A DNA stretch of 59,310 nucleotides from UM-FILTER-49-7 sp964599895 (GTDB lineage Bacteria; Acidobacteriota; Holophagae; Thermotomaculales; Thermotomaculaceae), in contig CAZRHT010000008.1 of assembly GCA_964599895.1 (NCBI GenBank), positions 1 to 59,310 on the forward strand. Direction: 5' to 3'. The notes under the pieces are model-generated. The model was not told the DNA's origin, did not search any database, and worked only from the letters and a program-made list of their open reading frames with translations. Positions 7,684 through 16,353 of this stretch are shown piece after piece. The first letter of the stretch is position 1. Every line of letters begins with the position of its first letter. A program made the position numbers and the translations under genes.

Positions 7684-8418
7684 TCATCCTCCCAATTCGT
7701 TTAAGATTTCCTGAATCAGGTTTACCAACTCATTTCTGGAAAACCGATAGAGGGTTACCTGTCCGTCTCGACTGCATACGGCGGGATCTCCCGTAGTGAT
7801 TCCAAGTTTTTCCCGCAGTGACATAAGTTTGTCAACCTCATCGCAGGGCAGGGGCTTCGGGGTCCCCAACGTGTTAGCTACAAATGAGATTTTAGCATAC
7901 TGTTCCACCTGTTCCATCAAAAAATAGGCATTCTCCAGCGTTTTACCCACGGTCATTGCACCGTGATTGGCCAGAAGAAAAGCATCATAGCCCATAAAGC
8001 CATCCATAGCATCCGGAAGTTCCAATGTGGATGGTGTTCCGTAGGGAATCAGGGGAACGGCTCCCAGGGTCAGAACGGTTTCAGCGGTGAGGCTCTGATC
8101 CAGTCCCATGCCGGCGCAGGCAAAACCGGTAGCAGTGGGTGGGTGAGCGTGCACAATTGCCTGAACATCATCCCGTTCCCGATAGATTTTCAGATGAAGT
8201 GCCGTTTCGGAAGAAGGAACACCGTTTCCGGATAATTTTTCTCCCAGGCCGTTGATTTCAATTATATCGTCTTCCTTTAAATAGCCTTTACATACACCGG
8301 AGGGTGTTATCAGAATACTGTCTCCGTTTCTCTCCGAAATATTTCCTTCATAGCCGGTTACCAGACCTCTTGCATAAAGCCGGCGCCCGATTTCTACAAT
8401 TTCGGCCTTCTTACTCAT
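7684..8418 (-). CDS. Class II (zinc) aldolase, L-fuculose/rhamnulose-phosphate type, with a probable encapsulation tail
   Basis: 244 residues. Zinc and catalytic residues of the FucA/AraD family are visible: SSETALH (catalytic Glu71), IVHAHPP (His90, His92) and LLANHGAM (His152). Such enzymes split fuculose-1-phosphate into dihydroxyacetone phosphate and lactaldehyde. Family members are about 215 residues long; here a linker (GITTGDPAVCSRDGQ) leads to a C-terminal amphipathic helix, FSRNELVNLIQEILNELGG. That is the form expected of an encapsulation peptide that drives cargo into a microcompartment, and aldolases of this class are cargo in PVM-type compartments. It overlaps the upstream zinc-ribbon gene by ATGA and is coupled to BMC-H. 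The exact sugar phosphate is unknown. Confidence 0.9.
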   Translation of the reverse strand: MSKKAEIVEIGRRLYARGLVTGYEGNISERNGDSILITPSGVCKGYLKEDDIIEINGLGEKLSGNGVPSSETALHLKIYRERDDVQAIVHAHPPTATGFACAGMGLDQSLTAETVLTLGAVPLIPYGTPSTLELPDAMDGFMGYDAFLLANHGAMTVGKTLENAYFLMEQVEQYAKISFVANTLGTPKPLPCDEVDKLMSLREKLGITTGDPAVCSRDGQVTLYRFSRNELVNLIQEILNELGG

Positions 8419-8690
8419 TTACTATTTTCCTCTCTTGAGCAGGTCTCGGAGCAGTATTCGACTCCACCCGAACTTTTTCCGGTTCCGGCGGGGAAATAAA
8501 CGCCGCAGGAAGGACATTGCTGCATCTCACCTTTATTGATTCTTCCCTGTTGCGCAGCTGATGCCCCATTGTTTTCCGAACTACCGTCGGCAGTAAGGGG
8601 TTGAAATATTTGTGCAAGAAAGCGTCGTAATTTACTGTAAAAAAAATAGAAAATACCAAAAACAATTGCCACAAAAAATAAAAACCTCAT
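8415..8690 (-). CDS. PP0621-like membrane protein with a zinc ribbon
   Basis: 91 residues. One membrane helix (about residues 3-18, FLFFVAIVFGIFYFFY), a short linker, then CPSCGVYFPAG and YCSETC, a four-cysteine zinc-ribbon-like site. This layout matches small PP0621 family proteins, whose function is unknown. I prefer this frame to an overlapping one because it contains the cysteine pairs and gives ATGA overlaps with both ftsK upstream and the aldolase downstream. Its place between ftsK and the microcompartment genes may only reflect shared transcription. Confidence 0.8.
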   Translation of the reverse strand: MRFLFFVAIVFGIFYFFYSKLRRFLAQIFQPLTADGSSENNGASAAQQGRINKGEMQQCPSCGVYFPAGTGKSSGGVEYCSETCSREENSK

Positions 8691-10975
8691 GAGTCCAGTT
8701 CCTTTAATCGTTGAACAAATCCAATATCTACCAGAACTTCTCTGGTTTTCCCCCCCTGCTGGGCAGGCGGCCCCACAATGCCGTCGCGTTCCATCATATC
8801 AATATATCGTGCCGCCTTGTTATATCCAATTGACATTTTCCGCTGAAGGTAGGATACGGAGGCGTGCCCTGTGGCAACAATGAGCTTTACGGCCTGAATA
8901 TACTCCCGATCGTTGCTGGAAAGCGTGTCCCCATCACCGATTTCGAATCCACCTTCTTCATCATCGTCCGCTCCATAGGATTTAATCTCATTCATGTAAA
9001 CCGGTTTCCCGTAGGATTTCAGGTAGGAAACCAGCCCGTTGACTTCTTTCTCTGTGACCATGGGAGAATGAATTCGGACCAGATTGGATGTTCCGGGGGG
9101 CAGGAATAACATATCTCCCCGGCCCAACAGCTGTTCTGCCCCAACCTGGTCGAGAACAATTCGGGAGTCAATCATCTGGGCGACCCGATAACAGATTCGG
9201 GAAGTCAGGTTGGACTTGATGACACCGGTAATGATGTCACGGCTTGGGCGCTGAGTTGCCACAATGAGGTGAACTCCTACAGCGCGCGCCTTCTGGGCCA
9301 GTCTGGCAATACTTTCTTCCACCTGGGCGCGGGCCGTCATAATGAGATCAGCCATTTCGTCAATGACAATAACAATATAAGGCATGGGTTTGTGCTTTTC
9401 ATCATCCACGAATTCCGCCTGGACGACTGCGTTGTATTTCGCAAGACTGCGCACCTTGATGTCTTTCAGCAAGAGATAGCGTCGTTCCATCTCGCCAACA
9501 GCCCAGGAAAGGGCTGAGGCGGCTTCCTTCGGATCGGTGATGACATCCGTGAGAAGGTGAGGAATATGGCCGTACACACCAAGTTCAACCATCTTCGGGT
9601 CCACCATGATTACCTTAACCATTTCAGGAGTGTTTCGGATCAGGAGGGAACAAAGAATGGCATTAAGTCCCACACTTTTGCCCGACCCGGTCTGCCCCGC
9701 CACAAGCAGATGGGGCATCTTATCGAGGGATGTAACGATGGGTTCTCCCGTGATTGTTTTCCCAAGAACAACCGTAAGGGGAGATGTCGCAGACAAATAT
9801 GTGCCTGTTTCCAGTATTTCTTTCAGAACAATTAACCTTCGATTGTCATTGGGGACTTCGATTCCGATAGTCGGTTTCTTTGGTGTTCGATCAATCCGGA
9901 TGGATTCTGCGCTTAATGCAATACTTAGGTCCTGAGCAAGAGACAGTACTTTGTTATACTTGATGCCAGGATCCATCTTGAATTCGTATGTTGTTACAAT
10001 GGGACCGGGATGAATATTCACCACACGGCCCGTCACCTTGAATTCTTCCAGTTTCTTAACCAGGAGACTTGATTTTCTGGACAGGTCATGCCGATCAATA
10101 CTGTTGTCGGGATCCGGATTGGCAAAAATGTCCCGCCAGGGCGGATTGTAGGGTTTTCCTGATTTTGGGACCAGACCGGTGCGGATAGCAATATCCAGCG
10201 GGTTATTCTTTTCGTCAGTATCCTGAGGAACAGGTTGACTGATTGGCGGAAGCTCTTTGCTCTTAATTTTCTGGCGAATTTTTTCCCGATGTTTCTTTTC
10301 CGAATCCATCTGTCGAATCACTTCTTTTTTCTTTCTCACCATCCTCAATTCCCTACCGATCTTTTTGAAAACAGCTGAAAATGACCGTACTGCATCAAGT
10401 AAAGCCTTAGCCACAGCCGCAATAATGACAGAAATACCAAGTCGGGTTGCGAGCATGAAAAACGCGATAAGAAGAAAGAGCAGTAGAATCAATGTGCCCC
10501 ATGTATTGAGTGCAGGGAGCATCCAACCTTTGATATTGTTACCAATAATTCCGCCCGCACTCACGTAGTCCAGCGGTGCCACCGATGCGATCAGAACAAA
10601 ATCAGAAAGAACTACAGCAAACAGTACAGCAATCACCACAGTTTCCAGCAGAAAAAACGGTAGCTGCAGCAAAATCGGGCGAAAGCTCTTCTTTTGCAGA
10701 AGAACCATGGCTGTGATCAGAAAGAATACGGGGAAAAGATAAGAAGCGTAACCAAAAAGCTGCAACAGAATGGCCGAAAGCTGAGCGCCGAAATTGCCCA
10801 TCAGATTCGTGGAGCGAATCCGTGAAACCGTGATGCTGTTGAGAAAAGTCGGGTCTTTGGGGCTGAACGAAATTAATGCCAGAAAAATAATAACACCCAC
10901 GCATACAAATGCCAGACCCGTAAACTCGACTGCCAGTGTTTCAGATTGTTTCCCATTTTTTCGTTTAACTGCCAT
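8687..10975 (-). CDS. ftsK: DNA translocase FtsK/SpoIIIE
   Basis: 762 residues, a typical SpoIIIE/short FtsK length. The first 190 residues hold four or five membrane helices that anchor the protein at the division septum; a charged linker follows (KKKEVIRQ and so on). The motor has Walker A GQTGSGKS at about residue 425 and Walker B VIVIDEMADLIM at about 530-540. The last 70 residues form the winged-helix gamma domain (SYLQRKMSIGYNKAARYIDMME) that reads polar DNA motifs. The protein pumps chromosomal DNA through the closing septum. No clear ribosome site precedes the ATG. It is the first gene of an operon that continues, through ATGA overlaps, into the zinc-ribbon protein, the aldolase and BMC-H, a strange partnership. 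Confidence 0.97.
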   Translation of the reverse strand: MAVKRKNGKQSETLAVEFTGLAFVCVGVIIFLALISFSPKDPTFLNSITVSRIRSTNLMGNFGAQLSAILLQLFGYASYLFPVFFLITAMVLLQKKSFRPILLQLPFFLLETVVIAVLFAVVLSDFVLIASVAPLDYVSAGGIIGNNIKGWMLPALNTWGTLILLLFLLIAFFMLATRLGISVIIAAVAKALLDAVRSFSAVFKKIGRELRMVRKKKEVIRQMDSEKKHREKIRQKIKSKELPPISQPVPQDTDEKNNPLDIAIRTGLVPKSGKPYNPPWRDIFANPDPDNSIDRHDLSRKSSLLVKKLEEFKVTGRVVNIHPGPIVTTYEFKMDPGIKYNKVLSLAQDLSIALSAESIRIDRTPKKPTIGIEVPNDNRRLIVLKEILETGTYLSATSPLTVVLGKTITGEPIVTSLDKMPHLLVAGQTGSGKSVGLNAILCSLLIRNTPEMVKVIMVDPKMVELGVYGHIPHLLTDVITDPKEAASALSWAVGEMERRYLLLKDIKVRSLAKYNAVVQAEFVDDEKHKPMPYIVIVIDEMADLIMTARAQVEESIARLAQKARAVGVHLIVATQRPSRDIITGVIKSNLTSRICYRVAQMIDSRIVLDQVGAEQLLGRGDMLFLPPGTSNLVRIHSPMVTEKEVNGLVSYLKSYGKPVYMNEIKSYGADDDEEGGFEIGDGDTLSSNDREYIQAVKLIVATGHASVSYLQRKMSIGYNKAARYIDMMERDGIVGPPAQQGGKTREVLVDIGFVQRLKELDS

Positions 10976-11346
10976 TTCAAATATAGTTTACCAGAAGAGA
11001 CAACGGGGGGGAAGAAGACAAGTTTAAATCCAAGTTGAAGTTTTGAATCCAAGATAAAATAGGAGGAGTTTCCGGAGTTTGCTTTTCCCACTCAGCTTCA
11101 ACTTTTTTCTCCTTGTCTTTCCTCCTTAAGGACTTGACACACTTTGCAAATATATCTGAATTGCCATTTGGTTCCAATGCCCAGAGTATCACGGATAGAT
11201 TCGACCTTAAATTCAGGACTGAGCTATGGCTTAAAATGGGCAAGCTGTTTATTATCTTAGGATAAGAGTGGTTAAGGCTTGTCCTTAACCTTGTCCCGGC
11301 TCATCTTCTTTTTTCTTGCAACAAGAGCCCCTTTCGGGTAGACTCT
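10976..11346. other. Divergent intergenic region between ftsK and kdsB
   Basis: 371 bases without a convincing gene. It must hold promoters for ftsK (leftward) and the Kdo operon (rightward). A perfect inverted repeat GGTTAAGG-N5-CCTTAACC occupies 11270-11290; it lacks a following T-run, so it is not a standard terminator and could be an operator or a leader hairpin. The segment 11000-11110 is purine-rich and then pyrimidine-rich on the plus strand. Nothing else is supported. Confidence 0.5.
11316..11344 (+). promoter_or_regulatory. Weak candidate promoter of the kdsB operon
   Basis: TTGCAA (11316-11321) and TAGACT (11339-11344) with a 17-base spacer, each matching 4 of 6 consensus bases. 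The expected transcription start would fall at or next to the start codon, giving a leaderless or nearly leaderless transcript, in line with the missing ribosome site. Confidence 0.3.
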
Positions 11347-12114
11347 ATGTACATGAAGGTAAAAGCAATCATACCCGCGCGATATGAGTCCTCAAGGCTT
11401 GCAGGAAAGCCGCTGTTAAAAATTAAGGATAAAACTATCATCCAGATGGTATATGAACGGACAATGTCTTCTTCCCTGTTGGATGATGTTGTTGTTGCGA
11501 CAGACGATCACCGCATTTTTGACCACGTTCTTTCGTTTGGAGGTCAGGCGGTGATGACGTCACGTGAACATCAGTCCGGTACGGATCGGATTGCGGAAGT
11601 GGCACAGAATCTGGACGTGGATGTGGTTGTAAACGTACAGGGTGATGAGCCACTGATTACAAACAAGGTAATTGACGCTCTCATACGGCCTTTTCGGGAG
11701 GACCCGGAATTGAAGATGTCCACGGTAATGGCCAGGATTGCGGATAAGCGGGAGCTTTTTAACCCGAATGTGGTAAAAGTAGTCTGTGACAGAAAAGGAA
11801 ACGCAATCTATTTTTCCCGAAGCCCTATTCCTTTTCGAAAATGTCCGAACATGGCCATTGAGTTTGATGTGAAGAATGAGGAAATGGGCCACTGGTTTAA
11901 GCATGTGGGGATTTATGGCTATAGACGGTCTTTCTTACTTGATTTTGCCCGAATGGAGGGGGGGGCTCTTGAAAATATTGAGGGATTGGAACAATTAAGG
12001 GCTCTGGAACACGGGATTCGGATTCATGTTGAGAGGACTGATTATTCAGGAATCGGTATTGATACAAATGAAGATTATCTTCAATTGAAAGCTTTATTGG
12101 GAGATGTCGAATGA
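11347..12114 (+). CDS. kdsB: 3-deoxy-manno-octulosonate cytidylyltransferase (CMP-Kdo synthetase)
   Basis: 255 residues, the family's normal length. The nucleotide-binding start IIPARYESSRLAGKPLL is diagnostic, and the conserved VVVNVQGDEPLI and HVGIYGYR follow. The enzyme joins CTP and Kdo into CMP-Kdo, the activated sugar for the lipopolysaccharide inner core, in the cytoplasm. Two start codons are possible, 11347 and 11353; neither has a ribosome site. It overlaps pyrG by four bases, pairing CMP-Kdo synthesis with the CTP it consumes. First gene of the Kdo operon. Confidence 0.96.
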   Translation: MYMKVKAIIPARYESSRLAGKPLLKIKDKTIIQMVYERTMSSSLLDDVVVATDDHRIFDHVLSFGGQAVMTSREHQSGTDRIAEVAQNLDVDVVVNVQGDEPLITNKVIDALIRPFREDPELKMSTVMARIADKRELFNPNVVKVVCDRKGNAIYFSRSPIPFRKCPNMAIEFDVKNEEMGHWFKHVGIYGYRRSFLLDFARMEGGALENIEGLEQLRALEHGIRIHVERTDYSGIGIDTNEDYLQLKALLGDVE

Positions 12115-13724
12115 CAAAGTTTATTTTTGTGACGGGAGGTGTGGTTTCGTCACTTGGAAAGGGAATCGCCGCGGCGTCCATTGGGGCATTACTGGAGGAC
12201 CGCGGCTATACAGTAACGCTCCAGAAGTTTGACCCCTATCTGAATGTGGACCCCGGAACAATGAGCCCGTTTCAGCACGGGGAGGTTTATGTTGCCGATG
12301 ATGGCACGGAAACTGATCTGGACCTTGGACATTATGAGCGTTTTACATCTTCACATTCTACAGAATTTCATAATCAGACTGCGGGGAAAATCTATAATGC
12401 TGTGCTCACAAAAGAAAGGCGGGGAGATTACCTGGGAAAAACTGTGCAGGTGATTCCCCACGTTACGGATGAAATTAAGCACAGTATTAAGCGGATCTCA
12501 GAAGATGTGGATGTACTGATAGCCGAGATAGGCGGTACCGTCGGCGATATTGAATCATTGCCGTTTCTGGAAGCTATTCGACAGTTTGGATTGGAACATC
12601 CCCGGGATGAGGTCCTGTACATCCATCTGACGTATGTGCCCTACATTAAAGCCGCAGGTGAATTGAAGAGCAAACCAACCCAGCATAGTGTGAAACAGTT
12701 GCGGGAAATCGGGATTCAACCCGACATTATACTCTGCCGAACGGAACGGGAATTGCCCGAAACTATCAAGGACAAAATCGCCCTTTTCTGCAATGTTCGA
12801 AAGGAGGCAGTGTTTGAGGCCCGTGATGTATCAAACATCTATTTTGTACCCATTATGTTTGAACAGCAGGGCCTGGATAACGCGATTTGCCGGCATCTGT
12901 CACTACGCAAACAAGGCAGAGGGCTGAAGAAGTGGAAAGAGTTGCGGGCAAAAATCGAAAATCCATCTGATAGGGTAGAAATCGGGATTGTCGGCAAGTA
13001 TGTGGATTATGCTGATTCATACAAGTCATTGAATGAGGCACTGGCCCATGCCGGCTTTGCGAATGGCCTGGACGTAAAGTTGAAGTGGTTTGATTCTTCC
13101 ATGTTTGAAAAAGACGAATCCAGCCTTACTCTGTTGAAGGAAGTTGATGGGGTTCTGATTCCGGGCGGTTTCGGGGGACGTGGAATTGAGGGCATGCTCC
13201 TGGCAATCGAGTATGCACGAATAAACAAGATCCCATTTTTTGGTATTTGTCTCGGTATGCAGCTGGCAACTGTAGAATTTGCGAGAAATGTTGCAAAACT
13301 GGTGGACGCAAATTCCACAGAATTTGACGAGAATCCACCTCACCGCATTATCTATAAATTAAGAGAGTTGCTGGATGTAGAAGAAATGGGGGGGAATATG
13401 CGCCTTGGTGCGTACGCCTGTACCATTCAGAGCAAGGATTCTTTTGCCTTTAAGGCATATAGGGAAAAAGAAATTCAGGAACGGCACCGTCATCGATATG
13501 AGTTTAATATGACATTTCGAGAACGATTGGAAGAAGCCGGACTCAAGTTCACCGGTATCTCGCCGGATGGAAAGTTCATCGAGATCGTGGAGCTGGATGA
13601 CCATCCCTGGTACCTGGGCTGTCAATTTCATCCTGAATTTAAATCCAAGCCCTTGAAGCCCCAGCCCCTGTTCGTGGATTTTATCAAGGCATCCCACAAG
13701 CGACGAGGAGAAAAGACGAAATGA
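12111..13724 (+). CDS. pyrG: CTP synthase
   Basis: 537 residues, full length. The synthetase half opens KFIFVTGGVVSSLGKGIAAA with the P-loop-like SSLGKG, and DPYLNVDPGTMSPFQHGEV is near-invariant in the family. The glutaminase half has the nucleophile in GICLGMQ at about residue 380 and the catalytic His-Glu in FHPEF near the end. The enzyme converts UTP, ATP and glutamine to CTP. Position between kdsB and kdsA, with ATGA overlaps on both sides, gives a unit that supplies CTP for CMP-Kdo formation; kdsB-pyrG-kdsA clustering is also seen in Proteobacteria. Confidence 0.98.
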   Translation: MTKFIFVTGGVVSSLGKGIAAASIGALLEDRGYTVTLQKFDPYLNVDPGTMSPFQHGEVYVADDGTETDLDLGHYERFTSSHSTEFHNQTAGKIYNAVLTKERRGDYLGKTVQVIPHVTDEIKHSIKRISEDVDVLIAEIGGTVGDIESLPFLEAIRQFGLEHPRDEVLYIHLTYVPYIKAAGELKSKPTQHSVKQLREIGIQPDIILCRTERELPETIKDKIALFCNVRKEAVFEARDVSNIYFVPIMFEQQGLDNAICRHLSLRKQGRGLKKWKELRAKIENPSDRVEIGIVGKYVDYADSYKSLNEALAHAGFANGLDVKLKWFDSSMFEKDESSLTLLKEVDGVLIPGGFGGRGIEGMLLAIEYARINKIPFFGICLGMQLATVEFARNVAKLVDANSTEFDENPPHRIIYKLRELLDVEEMGGNMRLGAYACTIQSKDSFAFKAYREKEIQERHRHRYEFNMTFRERLEEAGLKFTGISPDGKFIEIVELDDHPWYLGCQFHPEFKSKPLKPQPLFVDFIKASHKRRGEKTK

Positions 13725-14557
13725 GTGACGACACCCAGAAACTGTTCAACCATATTTCTTCTGGAGAAAACAGCTTTTTTCTGGTTTCAGGTCCATGTGT
13801 AATTGAAACAGAAGAGATCGTTTTCGGCATTGCCTCCCGCCTCAAGAGTATCGCAGACGTGCTTGAGATCCCCTTTGTCTTTAAGGCATCTTTTGATAAG
13901 GCAAATCGCTCATCCATTGACAGTTACAGGGGCCCGGGACTGGGCAAAGGGCTGGATATTCTGCGCCGCGTGAAGGAAGAGCTGCAAATTCCAATCCTGA
14001 CGGATTTTCATCTCCCATCCCAGGCGGAAGTGGTTGCCGGGGTCGCGGACATCCTTCAGATTCCAGCTTTCCTGTGCCGCCAGACAGATATGTTGGTAGC
14101 TGCCGGTGAAACAGGAAAAATCGTAAATGTGAAGAAGGGACAGTTTCTTGCGCCCTGGGACATGAAGAATGCTGTTCAGAAGATAGAATCTACAGGCAAC
14201 AGGAAAATCATACTGACGGAAAGAGGCAGCTCATTCGGTTACAATAATCTCGTAGTGGATTTCAAGTCTTTTCCAGTAATGTCCTCCTTTGGATATCCGG
14301 TAATGTTTGATGCAACTCATTCAGTGCAATTGCCTGGTGGCCTGGGGAATACCACTGGTGGACAGCGGGAATTCATTCCCGCCCTGGCAAAAGCTGCAGC
14401 GGGCCTTGGCGTATCGGGTTTCTTTTTTGAAGTACATGAACATCCGGAGGAAGCCCTTTCCGACGGACCAAATCTTTATCCATTGGATCAATTTTCCAAC
14501 CTTCTTCGAAAGTTACTGAATATCTGGAGGGCAGGAGCCGATGTCGAGATTGATTGA
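13721..14557 (+). CDS. kdsA: 3-deoxy-8-phosphooctulonate synthase (metal-dependent type)
   Basis: 278 residues. The conserved segments FFLVSGPCVIETEE, FKASFDKANRSS, TDFHLPSQ and FDATHSVQLPGG identify KdsA, which condenses phosphoenolpyruvate with arabinose-5-phosphate to form Kdo-8-phosphate. The Cys in SGPCVIE marks the metal-dependent class, as in Aquifex KdsA; the E. coli enzyme has Asn at this position. It overlaps pyrG by four bases and kdsD by 17 bases. Substrate supply (kdsD) and product dephosphorylation (kdsC) are encoded directly downstream. Confidence 0.97.
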   Translation: MSDDTQKLFNHISSGENSFFLVSGPCVIETEEIVFGIASRLKSIADVLEIPFVFKASFDKANRSSIDSYRGPGLGKGLDILRRVKEELQIPILTDFHLPSQAEVVAGVADILQIPAFLCRQTDMLVAAGETGKIVNVKKGQFLAPWDMKNAVQKIESTGNRKIILTERGSSFGYNNLVVDFKSFPVMSSFGYPVMFDATHSVQLPGGLGNTTGGQREFIPALAKAAAGLGVSGFFFEVHEHPEEALSDGPNLYPLDQFSNLLRKLLNIWRAGADVEID

Positions 14558-15503
14558 AATTGCACGTGATGTGTTTGAACTTGAAGCAAAAGCGGTAGCG
14601 GATCAAATTTCTTGTCTCGGAAACGATTTCGAACAGGCAATTGAGATTCTGAAAAACACACAGGGCCGTGTGATTGTTACTGGAATGGGCAAATCAGGAC
14701 TAATTTGCCGCAAAATAGCAGCGACCATGGCATCTACCGGTACTCCATCCTTTTTTGTGCATCCTGCTGAGGCCATTCACGGTGACTTGGGAATGATTGT
14801 AGAGGGAGATTCCGTAATTGCCGTTTCCAATTCGGGAGAAACCGATGAGATTGTTCGGCTCCTCGAGTTTATCCGCCGGATTGGAGTCCCTATTGTGGCA
14901 ATAACAGCAAACCGTCACTCCAGTCTGGGAACTCACAGCGATGTCACCTTGGAATTGAAAATTGAGAAGGAGGCATGCCCCCTTGGGCTGGCTCCGACAT
15001 CTTCGACAACAGCTACTTTGGCCATGGGGGATGCTATTGCGATGGTGCTTCTTGAGTTGAAAGAGTTTACTCCGGAAGATTTTGCTGCACGGCATCCAGG
15101 TGGAAAACTCGGTAGAAAGCTTCTATTGGTGGAAGCGTTGATGCACAAAGGAAAGGAACTTCCTGTTGTGTTACCGGACGATCCGATGCGGGATGTGATT
15201 TATGTAATGTCGAGCAAGCGTTTGGGAATTGCACTGGTTGTGGACGAAGGAAAGCTTCTCGGTGTCATTTCAGATGGAGACTTGCGTCGCCTTCTTGAAA
15301 AAAGGGGACCTGATTTGTTGGATCAATCAGCCAAGCTTTGCATGGTTCGGGACCCTAAATGTATATCGTCTGGAAAATTGGCCGTCGAAGCACTCCATGC
15401 AATGGAAACGAACCGCATTACGTCCCTTGCGGTGGTAAACGGAGAGGATGAACTACTTGGTTTGATTCATCTGCATGATCTATGGAAAACAGAACTCTTT
15501 TAA
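14541..15503 (+). CDS. kdsD: Arabinose-5-phosphate isomerase (KdsD/KpsF/GutQ)
   Basis: 320 residues: an SIS sugar isomerase domain (about 30-170) with GRVIVTGMGKSGLICRKIAA and AVSNSGETDEIVRLLE, then two CBS domains (about 200-320). The enzyme interconverts ribulose-5-phosphate and arabinose-5-phosphate, feeding KdsA. The family signature HPGGKLGRKLL precedes the CBS pair. The ATG lies inside the end of kdsA and its stop lies inside kdsC, so translation is tightly coupled in the run. Confidence 0.96.
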   Translation: MSRLIEIARDVFELEAKAVADQISCLGNDFEQAIEILKNTQGRVIVTGMGKSGLICRKIAATMASTGTPSFFVHPAEAIHGDLGMIVEGDSVIAVSNSGETDEIVRLLEFIRRIGVPIVAITANRHSSLGTHSDVTLELKIEKEACPLGLAPTSSTTATLAMGDAIAMVLLELKEFTPEDFAARHPGGKLGRKLLLVEALMHKGKELPVVLPDDPMRDVIYVMSSKRLGIALVVDEGKLLGVISDGDLRRLLEKRGPDLLDQSAKLCMVRDPKCISSGKLAVEALHAMETNRITSLAVVNGEDELLGLIHLHDLWKTELF

Positions 15504-16027
15504 AGGCTGAAAAGGTATCACTCCTTATCTCAGATGTGGACGGCATATTGACAGATGGGAATTTGTACTACGGACCGGGGATGCAGGGCCACATGAAGGC
15601 TTTCCACGTCCGTGACGGTCTGGCCGTTAAAATGGCTCAGGCTGCTGGAATCAGGGTAGCTTTTATTTCTGCCAAGGAATCCAGTGTTCTTCGTCGCCGG
15701 GCTGATGAACTTGGGGTCGATTTCTGCTCTGATGGTGTTATGGATAAAATAGCCCGGGCAAGGGAAATCTGTGATACATTGCATGTGTCCTGGGACGAAA
15801 CTGCAGCCATAGGCGATGATCTTGTGGACATGCCAATACTTCGGCAGGCAGGTTTTTCCGCAACGGTACCGGAGGCGCCCGAGGACATTCGGGCGATTGT
15901 AGACCTTGTCACCACTCATCCCGGTGGAAAGGGGGCATTCAGGGAGCTGGTAGAGTTCCTTGTCCATGCAGGGGGGAAATGGGAGGAAGTGTTGACCTAT
16001 TTTGGAGGAATGCATGAAATACGTTAA
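15482..16027 (+). CDS. kdsC: 3-deoxy-manno-octulosonate-8-phosphatase
   Basis: 181 residues, a compact HAD phosphatase without a cap domain. Motif I is ISDVDGILTDG; GLAVKMAQAAGIRVAFISAKES carries motif II, and IGDDLVDMPIL motif IV. KdsC proteins remove the phosphate from Kdo-8-phosphate as tetramers. It starts within kdsD (22-base overlap) and ends inside the lapA-like gene. This completes the route from ribulose-5-phosphate to CMP-Kdo in five consecutive genes. Confidence 0.95.
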   Translation: MENRTLLKAEKVSLLISDVDGILTDGNLYYGPGMQGHMKAFHVRDGLAVKMAQAAGIRVAFISAKESSVLRRRADELGVDFCSDGVMDKIARAREICDTLHVSWDETAAIGDDLVDMPILRQAGFSATVPEAPEDIRAIVDLVTTHPGGKGAFRELVEFLVHAGGKWEEVLTYFGGMHEIR

Positions 16028-16352
16028 GACGGCATTTTGGACAGTTCTGTTTATTGTATTATTTGTGTTATTTACTCTCAATGCTTACCAGAGTGTTGAT
16101 TTTAGATATTTTTATGGTGATCAGGACATTTTTAAGGAAATTCCACTTTTTGTGATGATATTCTTTTCAATGGCAGTGGGATTCCTTCTCGGGTTGCTGT
16201 TCATTATCGGAGAGATGTTGCAGTTGAAAAAGGCCTCCCGGGCCAAGGATGCTGAACTGGCAACGCTGAAAAAGGAACTGGACACCCACCGCAATGTTGC
16301 CGTAAAAGAGTTTATTGATTCAGAATCCAACGGGGGAAACGGAGCTTCCTGA
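16014..16352 (+). CDS. lapA: LapA-domain membrane protein
   Basis: 112 residues with two membrane helices (FWTVLFIVLFVLFTLNAYQ and PLFVMIFFSMAVGFLLGLLFI) and a C-terminal coiled coil, the shape of LapA (DUF1049) proteins involved in lipopolysaccharide assembly control. The frame extends slightly upstream to a TTG, but the ATG at 16014 has GGAGG 5 bases before it, so I start there. It overlaps the end of kdsC by 14 bases and is followed one base later by lapB, as in E. coli, where LapA and LapB act together on LpxC stability. Confidence 0.85.
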   Translation: MKYVKTAFWTVLFIVLFVLFTLNAYQSVDFRYFYGDQDIFKEIPLFVMIFFSMAVGFLLGLLFIIGEMLQLKKASRAKDAELATLKKELDTHRNVAVKEFIDSESNGGNGAS

Positions 16353-16353
16353 A

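Noticed and set aside
11270..11290. Inverted repeat read as a terminator
   Set aside because: No T-run follows on either strand, so terminator activity is not supported; kept only as a possible operator.
16002..16014. TTG start for the LapA-like protein
   Set aside because: The TTG overlaps the GGAGG used by the ATG at 16014.
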